Origin: Syngnathus acus
Taxonomy: Eukaryota; Chordata; Actinopteri; Syngnathiformes; Syngnathidae
Length of the DNA: 64,000 bases
Reading direction: 5' to 3'
Assembly (NCBI RefSeq): GCF_901709675.1
Contig: NC_051090.1
Location: 12,310,342-12,374,341, forward strand
Positions within the stretch are counted from its first letter, which is position 1; each line of letters opens with the position of its first letter. The notes under the pieces are model-generated. The model was not told where the DNA came from. It saw nothing but the letters and a program-made list of their open reading frames with translations, and did no database searches. The position numbers and the translations under genes were made by a program. Shown one piece after another: positions 22,064 to 37,529 of this stretch.

Positions 22064-25000
22064 CCGACACCGTGATTTTGATTCCCGCAAGTGACGGTGT
22101 GAATGTATGCGTGTGTGACGAAAAAAAAAAAAGGCACTGGTCGTAAAGGCACCCTAGGTGTCGTGAAACGACAGCGCTTGACGGCAAACGCAAATAAAGC
22201 AGAGAGGATTTGTCAACACGTGAGAGAGAACGAAGACGACGAGGAAGAGTGGAGTGACGCCGGGGATAAAGGCCAAGTGTGGTGCGGTGCTTTTTGTGCC
22301 GGTCGTCTCTCCCGGGCGAAATGCTGTACCTGGTCGGGCTGGGCCTCGGGGACGCCACTGACATCACCGTGAAAGGGTTGCAGGTGGTGAGGAAATGCTC
22401 GCGCGTCTACTTGGAGGCTTACACGTCCATGTTGAGTGTGGGCAAGGAGGCTCTGGTCAGTTGCTTTTCTCACTCTCCACGCACCGACACACGAAGACAT
22501 GCATAACGTTTACAGGGAGAAAGCGCGCTACGCGTCCACTCGAATGTGTCGAGGCGGTGAGCACCAGACGAGAGTCTCACAAACAGTCGACGAGAGCAGC
22601 AGTGCTTCCAACGTGGAGATGCCAACGAGCATGTTGCGAAAAGAGACCCGTTGAAGTTCTCGGTAGTCGCTTGGATCACTGATTGCTCGTTTAAACGAGA
22701 GACCCGGTTTAACTTCCAATCATAGAAGGTAAATAGTCTCCCGTTGTCGTCATGCGCCACAAAAGCAGACTTGGCTTCAAAATTCCACATTTGCAAACAT
22801 CTGCTCATTCGTCAGCATTTTTCTGGCAGATGTTCCCGAGAAAACCAGGAGCTGAATTTCCATTGACGTGTGTTCTTCCCTGTCGCTTTGAATTAGCATG
22901 AGGCGACGCAAACTTCAATTTGGTCCAATTATTTTTCTCCCTGATTAATGGAGAAAAAAGTAATAGGCGATGGATTTGTGTGTTTTCTTGAATGGTTATT
23001 TCGTCCTATAGAGCAGTGGTCCCCAACCTTTTTTGCACCACGGACCGGTTACGTGTCAGAAATATTTTCGCGGACCGGCCTTTATATAAATAAATATATT
23101 TATATATTTATTATTTAAATATTTATATATATAAATAGGATGAAATAAAATGATACGACTGGCATAAAAACAAATATAAACCACATAAAAATAAAACGTT
23201 GAATTAGTGGGAGCACCGAGCTCTTTTCTCAGAAATGAGCCGTTCCCATCTAGGCGTAATCGGAGACAATGACACCCGAAGTGGTTAAGGTTTGTCTTTA
23301 AATGCAGGATGCTTGGTCTCCATGTGCCGAAGCAGGTTTGAAGGCTTCATTGCCTCGTTAGCTAGCCTTTCGCAACATATGCGGAGTGCACTTGGCGTGT
23401 CAGAGTCACCTGTGGCGATAAATCCATATTTTAAGTAGGACTCCAGAAATGTTCTTTTAAATGCAGCTTTCCTTTTCTTAGAAGTCGTAGCCTCTTCTTC
23501 TTCAGTGTACTCATTGGACGTTTTTCCCTTTCCGAAGAAGCTTTCCAAACTTCTCTGTTTCTTGCTCATTTTTGCTTGCCTCGCGGGCTTGACTGTGGTG
23601 ACATGTCACGTGACCGAGACGAGCGCCCTGTGTCAAGAGTCCTTATTTTTCAGATGCACTGACAGATGTAATTGGGAGAGATTCGCCAAATTTTTTATAT
23701 TTTTCAAAATAAATTCTTACTCATTTTTGCTAGCTTTGCGGGCTCGACTGGGGAAACATGTCACGTGACCGGGACGAGCGTCTTAACCTGAATGAATTGA
23801 TCGTCAATGAAAAAAAAATTCCTTTTTTTTTTTTTTTTTTTTTTTCCTATGCGGCTCCGCGGCCCGGTACCAAGTGACCCACGGACCGGTACCGGTCCGC
23901 GGCCCGGTGGTTGGGGACCACTGCTATAGAGGCTTTGCAGCTGACGTCATCAAGCTACCCACATTAGCTTGGCGGCCATCTTGGCGGTCAACTTTTCAGT
24001 GCCGGTCAACGACTCACACACGCTTTCTTGTTATATCTGCTGCTATTTGAGCTTAAAAATGCCGGATACCTGCTGTGCTGTTGGATGTAGCAATAGACGA
24101 GGCGATAAACCAAATCTTAGCTTCTATAGATTTCCGGCGAACATGAAAAAACGTGATAAATGGATCGCGGATATTCGTCGTGAACGATGGAAACCTACGA
24201 TTTACACAAGGATATGCAATGAGGACTTCATATCAGGTATGTAAACAAACTATTCACCCCTGATTTGTTTCACAAAATGTGAAATAATACAATATGGGAT
24301 GATACAAATATGATTGTTGAAAATGCTGGGTGCATTTTTAGAAAGGCAGCAAGAGCAGCAAGGCAGGGAATGGGATGATTTCTTCAGTTCACCCCCCCCG
24401 TTTTTATTTTGTGTTTATTTTTTCATGATGCTTCATCTGATTGGCTTGAAAACGTTATCAATGTAAATATTGAACTTCATATTGGAATTGAACAATTAAT
24501 TCTCGAGTGAATGCATTAGGAAATTTCCCAAAAAATTATGAACCTTGTGAAACAATTTTTTTTTAATGTAGCATTTTTTAACAAGAGGGTTTTTGTTACT
24601 TCATTTGGCACAAGGTAAAATCTACATTGGTAAAGTTTTCAAGCCATTGGCACAAGGTTAAAATTTTTATTGGTTAAGTTTTCAAGCCAATCAGATGTGG
24701 CATCATGCAAAAATAAACAAAAAATAAAAATGGTAGCAACTTGAACAGACAGGTACAGTATCTGAATGATTTCACTCTATTCAGTTTTTTAATATGTCAA
24801 GTTATGAAATGCCGTTACAAAACAAATCGACGAGGTAATTATAAATATCTGGATATGAGCGTTCAGGCAGGTCGGCTGTTGCAAAATGCTCGGGCGATTT
24901 TAGCATGCTTCTCGGTAAAAGGTACGGATCCGTTGTGCCAACAAGGTTCAACTTCTCTCTGTAACGTTTCTTGGAGTCTTCATCCAAATGCCTAACTTCG

Positions 25001-26614
25001 TTGGATAGCAAATCAGCCATAATTCGGAAGAAATCGGTGAAAACGTAGCGCAGAAATCAGACAATCCATACAAACACGTAGGAACGAGCTGACGAGTTGA
25101 CCGCCAAGATGGCGGCATAACACAAAATCACGTGACAAAACCACGTGACTGCAAAGCCTCTATATGTCACATTAGCCGCTTTACATGCAGCTTCAATATC
25201 ACGTAAGCTTGTTTGATGCCCCCCACCCCGTCCCTTCACTGACGTCAACAAACCGCTCGAGTGCGACGTGAGCCTCTTTGCTGCCGTTAGTGCGCTAACG
25301 GGCTCGGGGCGTTTTTCAGGAGGAGTTTTATGGGAAGGAGCTGACACTGGCTGAGCGAGATCTGGTAGAGCAGGAAGCCGACGAGATCCTGAAGCACGCC
25401 AAGGAGATGGATGTGGCCTTCCTGGTGGTGGGCGACCCCTTCGGGTGGGGGACCGTGGCCGGACACCCGCCTGTCACGTAATGGGCCTTCTCACGTATGC
25501 TTTTTGATCGTCAGAGCCACCACTCATAGCGATCTGGTCTTGAGGGCGGTGCGCGCCGGGATCCCGTACCAGGTGGTCCACAACGCGTCGGTCATGAACG
25601 CCGTGGGCTGCTGCGGCCTGCAGGTGTGCCGCTCCACTTTGGAATCTGCCACCGGGTGCCGACCGGTCCGCGTTGAGCACCCAACGGCCTTTGAATGCTC
25701 ACAAGCAAAATGTCTTTCCATTCATACGGTCTGGGCCGCTCCTGAGATAGGAGTGGCTGGTGCCTCCTCACCCTTGTGAATAGCGAGGCTCGGAAATCGG
25801 CTTCATGAGCTCATATTTGCGCCTGTGTGTGCGTCAGATGTACAACTTTGGAGAGACTGTGTCAGTGGTCTTCTGGACCGATTCGTGGAGACCCGAAAGC
25901 TTCTACGACAAAATCCTGCAGAACCGAGCGGCCGGCCTGCACACGCTCTGCTTGCTGGGTAAGCCCCGCCCGCTATGCTAACATACGCGCTGCTCTAGAA
26001 CTGGCCCAGGGATGGCGCACGTTAGCATTAGCGCCTCGCCACGCAGCACCTGACTTGCTTTTTCCCCCCCTGCACTTTTGCAGACCTGAAAGTGAAAGAG
26101 CAATCGTTGGAGAACTTGATGAGGTAAGCAGAGCGATGACCCTGTCTGCTCGATAGGCCACCGATTGACGGGCACTGTCGTTTCAGAGGCAAGAAGATCT
26201 ACGAGCCTTCGCGCTTCATGACCGCGGCGCAAGCGGCTGCTCAGCTGCTGGAAATCATCAGGCGGCGGAACGGGTGTGGCCAGGAGCCTGGTGAGTGATG
26301 GCCGTCGTGCCACAGCCGCCTCCCCGACGGCCAGTTGGTCACACGCGTCACCGTGCGCAGGTCTGACGGAGGACACACTGTGCGTGGGTGTGGCCCGACT
26401 GGGCGCCGCCGACCAGGAGATCCGCACGGCCACCTTGGCGCAGATGAGCTTGTGCGACCTGGGCGCGCCGCTCCATTCGCTGGTCATCACCGGCAGGCTC
26501 CACCCCCTAGAGGCCGACATGTTGCGTCTCCATGCGCGAGACTGCGACGCCACCCTGACGCACCTCCGACGCGTCGAGGGCTCCGAACACACTGCGGCAC
26601 CTGGATGTCATTGA
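21859..26614 (+). CDS. dph5: diphthamide methyltransferase DPH5 (diphthine methyl ester synthase)
   Basis: Seven coding exons: 21859-21993, 25320-25444, 25515-25623, 25838-25958, 26084-26123, 26187-26290 and 26361-26614. All phases match; 295 residues, against about 285 in human. It is an SAM-dependent methyltransferase of the tetrapyrrole-methylase fold in the cytosol, adding methyl groups to the modified histidine of EF2 during diphthamide synthesis. Motifs: [20 protein letters not shown] at the N terminus, [83 protein letters not shown] and [18 protein letters not shown]. Exon 1 exists twice; the second copy is 22321-22455. Intron 1 is over 2.8 kb and holds two transposons. Confidence 0.95.
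22064..22531 (+). repeat. tandem duplication unit 2 (dph5 promoter and exon 1)
   Basis: Near-identical head-to-tail copy of unit 1 without the hAT. It includes CAGCGCTTGACGGCAAACGC, the ~150 bp leader and the whole first coding exon with its donor. Joins intron 1 at about 22531. Confidence 0.9.
22321..22455 (+). CDS. dph5: second copy of dph5 first coding exon
   Basis: Encodes the same 45 residues as 21859-21993 ([11 protein letters not shown]...SVGKEAL) in the same phase with the same GTCAGT donor. Either copy can splice in frame to exon 2 at 25320, so the protein would be unchanged. Being closer to exon 2 and free of the upstream hAT, this copy may be the one mainly used. A transcript reading through both would carry an upstream start codon and repeated exon. 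Confidence 0.85.
23014..23923 (-). mobile_element. hAT element with partial transposase, in dph5 intron 1
   Basis: Ends CAGTGGTCCCCAACC and GGTTGGGGACCACTG, with duplication CTATAGAG (23006-23013, 23924-23931). The minus strand 23569-23285 encodes [28 protein letters not shown] and [17 protein letters not shown], the N terminus of a hAT transposase of the ZBED/FAM200 kind. One BED cysteine pair is changed ([12 protein letters not shown]). It sits at the very left end of transposon copy B: its target duplication overlaps that element's terminal GAG. Confidence 0.88.
24060..24242 (+). pseudogene. THAP-domain exon, copy B
   Basis: [51 protein letters not shown] domain with the final histidine ligand replaced by aspartate (CNED where CSxH is expected). 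Ends at CAG/GTATGT, a strong donor. No downstream coding exons seen. Confidence 0.7.
24401..24731. repeat. internal inverted repeat inside transposon copy B
   Basis: The arm at 24401-24453 (TTTATTTT..., CATCTGATTGGCTTGAAAAC) is matched in inverse by 24679-24731 (GTTTTCAAGCCAATCAGATG). It could be a small nested MITE or a fold-back made during internal deletion. Confidence 0.6.
24802..25020 (-). pseudogene. truncated N-terminal part of transposon accessory protein, copy B
   Basis: [20 protein letters not shown], then [16 protein letters not shown]. Homologous to 18387-18788. Ends soon after PDIYNYLV, so the bulk of the protein is deleted. Confidence 0.5.
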
Positions 26615-26760
26615 CAACTTGACACACACGGGGCCCGACAACAACGACCCGGCCGGTGCCCTGCCAAGCTTACAGAGGCTGAGCCCGACTTTTTTCAATG
26701 AAAGCAGCACAGCTTTTGACCCCAAATATTTGGACATTAGTCCACGGAAATAGGAACTCA

Positions 26761-26766
26761 AATAAA
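26761..26766 (+). terminator. dph5 polyadenylation signal
   Basis: AATAAA about 150 nt past the dph5 stop codon, directly followed by an A run. Confidence 0.6.
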
Positions 26767-26779
26767 AAAAAATACATGC

Positions 26780-27650
26780 ATCAATCAATTGGCTCCAGTC
26801 AGCCAGAAGCGGTGGCACTCTGATGACTTTGGCGTTGACAGAAGAATAAGAAAGCTGATGAATTGACATCAGGGTGCCCACGGCCCGGCTTTGCCACGTC
26901 ACGCGACCTAAGCCAGAAACGGGCGAGTCGTGTGATTCGTAACGCGAGTCCAAGGGCAGGTCCCTGGACGTCAATTTCAGGCGATGCTGCTCCATAATGG
27001 CAAAATGGGCGGGTTCACCAAATTTGACATGAGCCAGCACGTGTGTGTGGGGGTCCTATTGTCAAGGAAATTTCCTCAAAGTGGATGGAAGGAGGGGCCA
27101 TAGGTTAGTTTTAAACAATGGCAAATTCACAAAAATCATTGGATAATAACACTTGGAAATAACTGAGTACATTTTATCATGCTAAATGAGTGTGACCAGA
27201 TTTGGGTTTCTGAAAAAAAGGACACCTTTTTTTTGAGGCAATGGGGTGGGGGGTGCTAGTGGTTGGAGCGCTGGAGTGGGGGCAGCTGTTGATGACAGCA
27301 CTGGAGTGGGCACCGGGGTGTGTGTGTGTGGGGGGGGGGGTGCTAGTGGTTAGAGCGCTGGGGGGGGGGTTGCTGTTGGTGAGCGCAAAATCCCGGACAA
27401 TTTTGAAATTGCCCCCGGACATTTTTTTTAGGTCTCAAAAGTAGGACACGTCCGATAAAAGAAAAGGACGTCTGATCATCATAGCTAAATGCAGTCTTCT
27501 CCAATTTATCGATCGATAAACCGATAAAATAATGGACCAAAAATATGACAAAATGCGCGTGACAAGTCTTTGCTTGCAAACTTAATAACCATCCATGATG
27601 AAAGGATCCTATCTTTCCTACTTAGGCGTGTGTACTTAACATGAACACGT
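26780..27650. other. intergenic between dph5 and tmem259, with G-rich repeat
   Basis: No gene seen. 27185-27480 is bounded by TGACCAGATTTGGGTTTCTG and GGACGTCTGATCATC and contains CCGGACAATTTTGAAATTGC, a pattern repeated in fish genomes. Its middle has GCTAGTGGTTGGAGCGCTGG twice and long G and GT runs. Confidence 0.45.
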
Positions 27651-27988
27651 CAATGTATCGACTCCACATTTTGGGAAAGCCGTGGTTCCGGTAGATCACG
27701 TACTTCCGGTCTGCAGCGTTTGCAGTCAGTTGAGCTCACCGCTCAGAAATGTCGGAACTTTAGCGTCTCGAGTGCGATTCGAGGTTCTCTGACCACTCAC
27801 AGCGGACTTGCTTGACTTGTTTCCCTCGCTACGTGTGGCTAGTAACGGCTGAAGTAAGCTAAGAGAAGCTAAGCGTGTTAGCCGACGAGCTCGCGTTTGA
27901 CGGAATCCGCTCGTCCGTTCCCGTCGTTTGGTGAAAACCTGGGGAAGAAATCTCTTGTATGGGATCCAATGGGCACTGCCAATAACAG
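27650..27988 (+). promoter_or_regulatory. tmem259 promoter and non-coding exon 1
   Basis: CpG-rich stretch with an ETS-type CTTCCGG near 27704. A non-coding first exon ends at 27988 (AACAG/GTAAGT). The next exon begins at about 28224 after TTGTAG and contains the start codon at 28310. The start site itself is inferred. Confidence 0.55.
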
Positions 27989-28288
27989 GTAAGTGCTTAT
28001 GCGGATCCGGTGGAACGTTGTTTTTCGGAGGAGCGAGCCGTAAGGGGACACGATCGAACCGCTGGATGTTGAGTCAGGCCTGACTTGGTCACGTGATTTG
28101 TTTGCATTGGTCAACAAAGAAATGTTTGACCACTTTGATTTATTCATTCGACAACAACTGACTGCACTGTGTGAATTGCCGTCATCAGTTGCGTGTACTT
28201 GCCTTGTCCAATCTGTGTTGTAGACCAAAGACAGGAAGAGGAGCGCAACTTGATGCCATGCTAACCTAGAATCGTTCGGACGCCGTGA

Positions 28289-34110
<5,822 letters not shown>

Positions 34111-34193
34111 GGTGCTGGCCGAAGCGGAAAACGCCAATCATCACCAGCTGCAGGCTGCTGATGATTAGCTCCAATATGAGCAACATCATCATC

Positions 34194-34199
34194 AATAAA
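34194..34199 (+). terminator. tmem259 polyadenylation signal
   Basis: AATAAA 84 nt after the tmem259 stop codon. Confidence 0.65.
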
Positions 34200-35005
34200 C
34201 ACACATTGAAATGGGCAGAGATATGTTCGGTCACCATGGCACCTGTGGCCTCGCCAGACTTTGATAAGTGGCCGGGGCCACTGCCTACCTGCCAAATGCA
34301 TTGCAATGGGACATTAGTGCGCTTTATACATTAAATTACGTCAGGAAATGCCTTCCGATGTACACAATTGAAAGTGGACAACGGCTCCACACGCACGCAC
34401 ACTTGTACTCGTTTTTTCTCGACCCTAGCAATTTTGATTCCCTTGTCAAACAAAGCATTGGCACCCAACACGAGACCTTGTTTTAGTTTTTTTTTCCCAC
34501 TTACTGACGTCACGAGATTATTTGGTCATGTGAAATCTCGTCGCAGTAATCGTTGCGCCGTCAAGAGTTTGGCACATTTTGTAACAAATGAGTGGCGTTG
34601 GGCGTTCTATTTTCGCCAATGGCGTCGCGACATTTAACTAGGTAACCGGCGCACGCGCCCATGTGACACTGCAGCGCGCGGGCGCGTGCATCTTCCTCTT
34701 CACGAGCTCTGCGGACAAGACGGTCGTGCAGGCGTTTCCCTTTGTCTTCCTGTGTTCAAGGTGACAGTAGAGCATCTGATCAGGTGAGACGCGTGACGCC
34801 ATTTGCGCCGCATCTTTCTTTCTCACTGCACTAGGCGCGCGCGAGAGCAACGTACTGCGTTTCTAATTACATACGGGTGAATTCAAGCAAAACTGTTTTT
34901 CGGTAGGCCACGCCCCATCTGAGTGCAGCTGCTGTGATGACATGACGCACGTGGATGGGTGTATGTAACCTAAGCGTGTCCGTACCAGCGACAGCTCGTC
35001 CAGTC

Positions 35006-35087
35006 TTCTGGTTTGCGGTACAATACTGTCTACGTGGTGTGTTCATTTCTGGTTTGCGGTACAATACTGTCTACGTGGTGTGTTCAC
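35006..35087. repeat. 41 bp tandem duplication
   Basis: TTCTGGTTTGCGGTACAATA begins at 35006 and again at 35047, with the following bases (CTGTCTACGTGGTGTGTTCA) identical in both. Surrounding 34200-35366 holds no recognised gene. Confidence 0.8.
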
Positions 35088-35366
35088 ATCACATTTGGGT
35101 CTTTTCCATATCAACGGTGAACACTAGTGATTGGTCAATGAGGCGTCGTGAAGCGTTTGGACACATTGCCGAACTGTAATGATAATGTGTCACTGAGTGC
35201 TGACACCTGCCTGACCTTAAAAATACTACAGGCAACCTAGTTGACAGACTCAACTGACACTGATTTGATGACCTAGTATATACATTAATTAATTTAAGTA
35301 ATTATAATTTATATTGTATTCTTTCACATATTTAAACTTAAAATATATTTTCCTTTTTCGTTACAG

Positions 35367-35746
35367 TCAATAATGTGAACATGTATCATAACATGAAAAT
35401 CTAAGTGAACGTGTTGTGAAAGAAGACGCTTGTGCACTGGGATTTGTTTTGTACAAATTTTTATTTAAAACAATATGTTTTTCCAATGTTTTGACATTTA
35501 GCCTGTTGTGCTTTTTGGACACAATTTCTCCAGCCATTGAAAACACACGCTCACACGGCACAGACGAGGCTGGAGTGCAGTGTAATGGGCCTTTTGATTG
35601 TCCCAATGTCTGACTTGGGGCTGCTCCATAATTCTTGATAACTTCCACGTTGAATCGCAAAAGATCAGATATTGTTTTGGCAGATCCATCCCGTTGACAA
35701 TGCGCTTCCTTTAACAGAGGTTTGGCGCGCTTCCTTGACAGGCGAT
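35367..35746 (-). pseudogene. hAT transposase C-terminal fragment
   Basis: The minus strand encodes a short acceptor-like lead, then TPASSVPCERVFSMAGEIVS and NRLNVKTLEKHIVLNKNL: the hAT C-terminal dimerisation motif (Ac/ZBED1 type). The catalytic core is not seen; a separate element at 35747 interrupts or abuts it. Confidence 0.8.
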
Positions 35747-36432
35747 CAGGGCCGGTTCTAGGAATGCACATAAGAGGGGGCAGTCAGAAATGTGAAGGGG
35801 GCATGTTCTTTTTTTTTTTTTTTTTTTTACACATTTATAACACTGTTAGTGTTTTCTTCACGGCAGTTGTTAGCTGTGTGTCCAGATCTCAACCTGGAGA
35901 AGTGGATTGCACTCTGTCAGGCCTCTACACTAAGACCTGTCCAGCTTGGGTGTCCCACCTGAAGATTAAAGCTTCTGCTGGTATTGCTCTTAGGTTCACT
36001 GAGGCACGCAAACCCCCTGACCACAATAAGGTGGCAATCTCTCAGGGGGGGGAACATATAATATGAATGTTATATTAACTATTATTTGAGTTGTCGTTAA
36101 TCATTAGTTATATCACGGGTCATTACGACGAGTTTGGTGGAGTTTTTACTGCTTCTTCCAACTCCTACCGCGCTGACTGTAACTTGTTACTCTCTGGCTG
36201 CGTCTTGCCTCATTTGCATACTCACAGTGATTGGATGTTTACGGAGGGGCGCGGAGTCCTGACAGCAGGCTGTGTGAGGACACACACTGCACCGACATGA
36301 GAGAAGAGAGAGGGCTGATTAACGTGTGTTTCTATCAGCGGATTTTTCACTTCTAAAAGTTTGATTCGAGGGGGCAGGACATCTGTTTGAGGGGGCGTTG
36401 CCCCCTCTTGCCCCTGCGTAGAGCCGGCACTG
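35747..36432. mobile_element. probable hAT-like non-autonomous element
   Basis: Left end CAGGGCCGGTTCTAGG and right end AGAGCCGGCACTG with subterminal runs AAGAGGGGGCAG and TTGCCCCCTCTTGCCCC in inverse. Flanks are AGGCGAT on the left and GAGGCGAT one base beyond the right end, an imperfect 7-8 bp duplication. No coding frame. Confidence 0.6.
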
Positions 36433-36852
36433 CGAGGCGATACTGCTGCTGTTTCGGTCACGTGACTTCCTTAAAGCGATACGCGCTCCGACACAGGGCT
36501 TCGCTCTATGAGCTCGGCACATCAGCGACGCATCGGTGTTGCAAACACAGTTGCTACATTTGCCCCCTAATATAGCATGTAATAAAGACCCCTTGTTTTT
36601 ATATGTGAATATTTTGTGTTTTCTGGTCTCTTTTAAGTCCTATATTCAAAAAGTAATTGATTTAAAATGTTTTAGGCTATGCTGTCACAATTTAGAATTT
36701 CAAAAGGGGTGCCATGCTGTCAGTAAGCTTGTGATCAAGCTGAATTCTCGCCGTATTTGTGAGTTCACAAAAAACACGAGGATCTATGGCGGTAGATTGG
36801 GGTCAAAAGTTGTGTACTTGGGAAAAAAAAACTTGAATCTGAAAATAAACGG

Positions 36853-36960
36853 GGCGGTTCGGTGACGCACTGGTTAGCACGACCGCCTCACAGTTAGGTT
36901 CGATTCCACCTCCGGCCGTGTCTGTGGAGTTTGCATGTTCTCCCCGGGCACACACAAAGC
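36853..36960 (+). mobile_element. 5' fragment of tRNA-like SINE
   Basis: GACGCACTGGTTAGCACGAC, CGCCTCACAG, GGTTCGATTCC, GTGTCTGTGGAGTTTGCATG: same promoter-like head as the SINE at 7009-7356, but the body and tail are absent after TTCTCCCCGGGCAC. Confidence 0.65.
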
Positions 36961-37529
36961 AGGCAAACGTGTGAGCAGCGACCTGGGCACCCAGTCGGGG
37001 CACGTGCAGATGGTCACCACGTGGCTAGCACGGCGAAGGTCGTTGGTTCCGACGAGCACGAGGGAGCGGACTCCCCACAGGGGTCACGACTGCGAGGCCA
37101 AGGCGAGGGACCCGGTCAGCACCGGCCGGATAAGCAGGAAGCCGTCGTAGAGTTACGCCGGTCTCGACCGATGTGCGCAGCTATCCCGGTCCCAAGGGGA
37201 AAAAAATATCCGATCCGAAGCGATACCGAGGTGCGGTAGAAGGCACCAGCATCGCCGAATGGACAAAAAGACAGAAAGAAAAAGGAGAAAAGTAGGAAAT
37301 AAAGAGAAAAAGAGAGAACACTGCTGGGAGGCTGCCACTCACATCAGCGCCATACCAAAAAAAAAATAAAAAAAATATGCGGGAATCAAACTCACAGTGT
37401 CGGCACATAAGACAGGCAAGTGCACCCCGACACCATCAGCGACTCCCTGTATTTTGTTGTTTCGGTTTGCGATGCACTCGGCTTGTGACGTCGTGTTTGT
37501 GACGTCGTGTTTGTATCGTGTGTTCCAGG

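Larger units (their letters stand above)
23929..25160. mobile_element. THAP / second-gene DNA transposon, copy B (ISL2EU-like)
   Basis: Ends GAGGCTTTGCAG and CTGCAAAGCCTC, with TATA on both flanks (23925-23928, 25161-25164). Subterminal GGCCATCTTGGCGGTCAACT on the left is matched by its inverse on the right (25085-25115). A THAP exon reads inward from the left and the second gene reads inward from the right. An internal 53 bp inverted repeat is at 24401-24731. Only first exons remain. Confidence 0.65.

Noticed and set aside
37030-37260. Possible tRNA gene after the SINE fragment
   Set aside because: No cloverleaf could be formed; only the SINE head has A- and B-box-like motifs.
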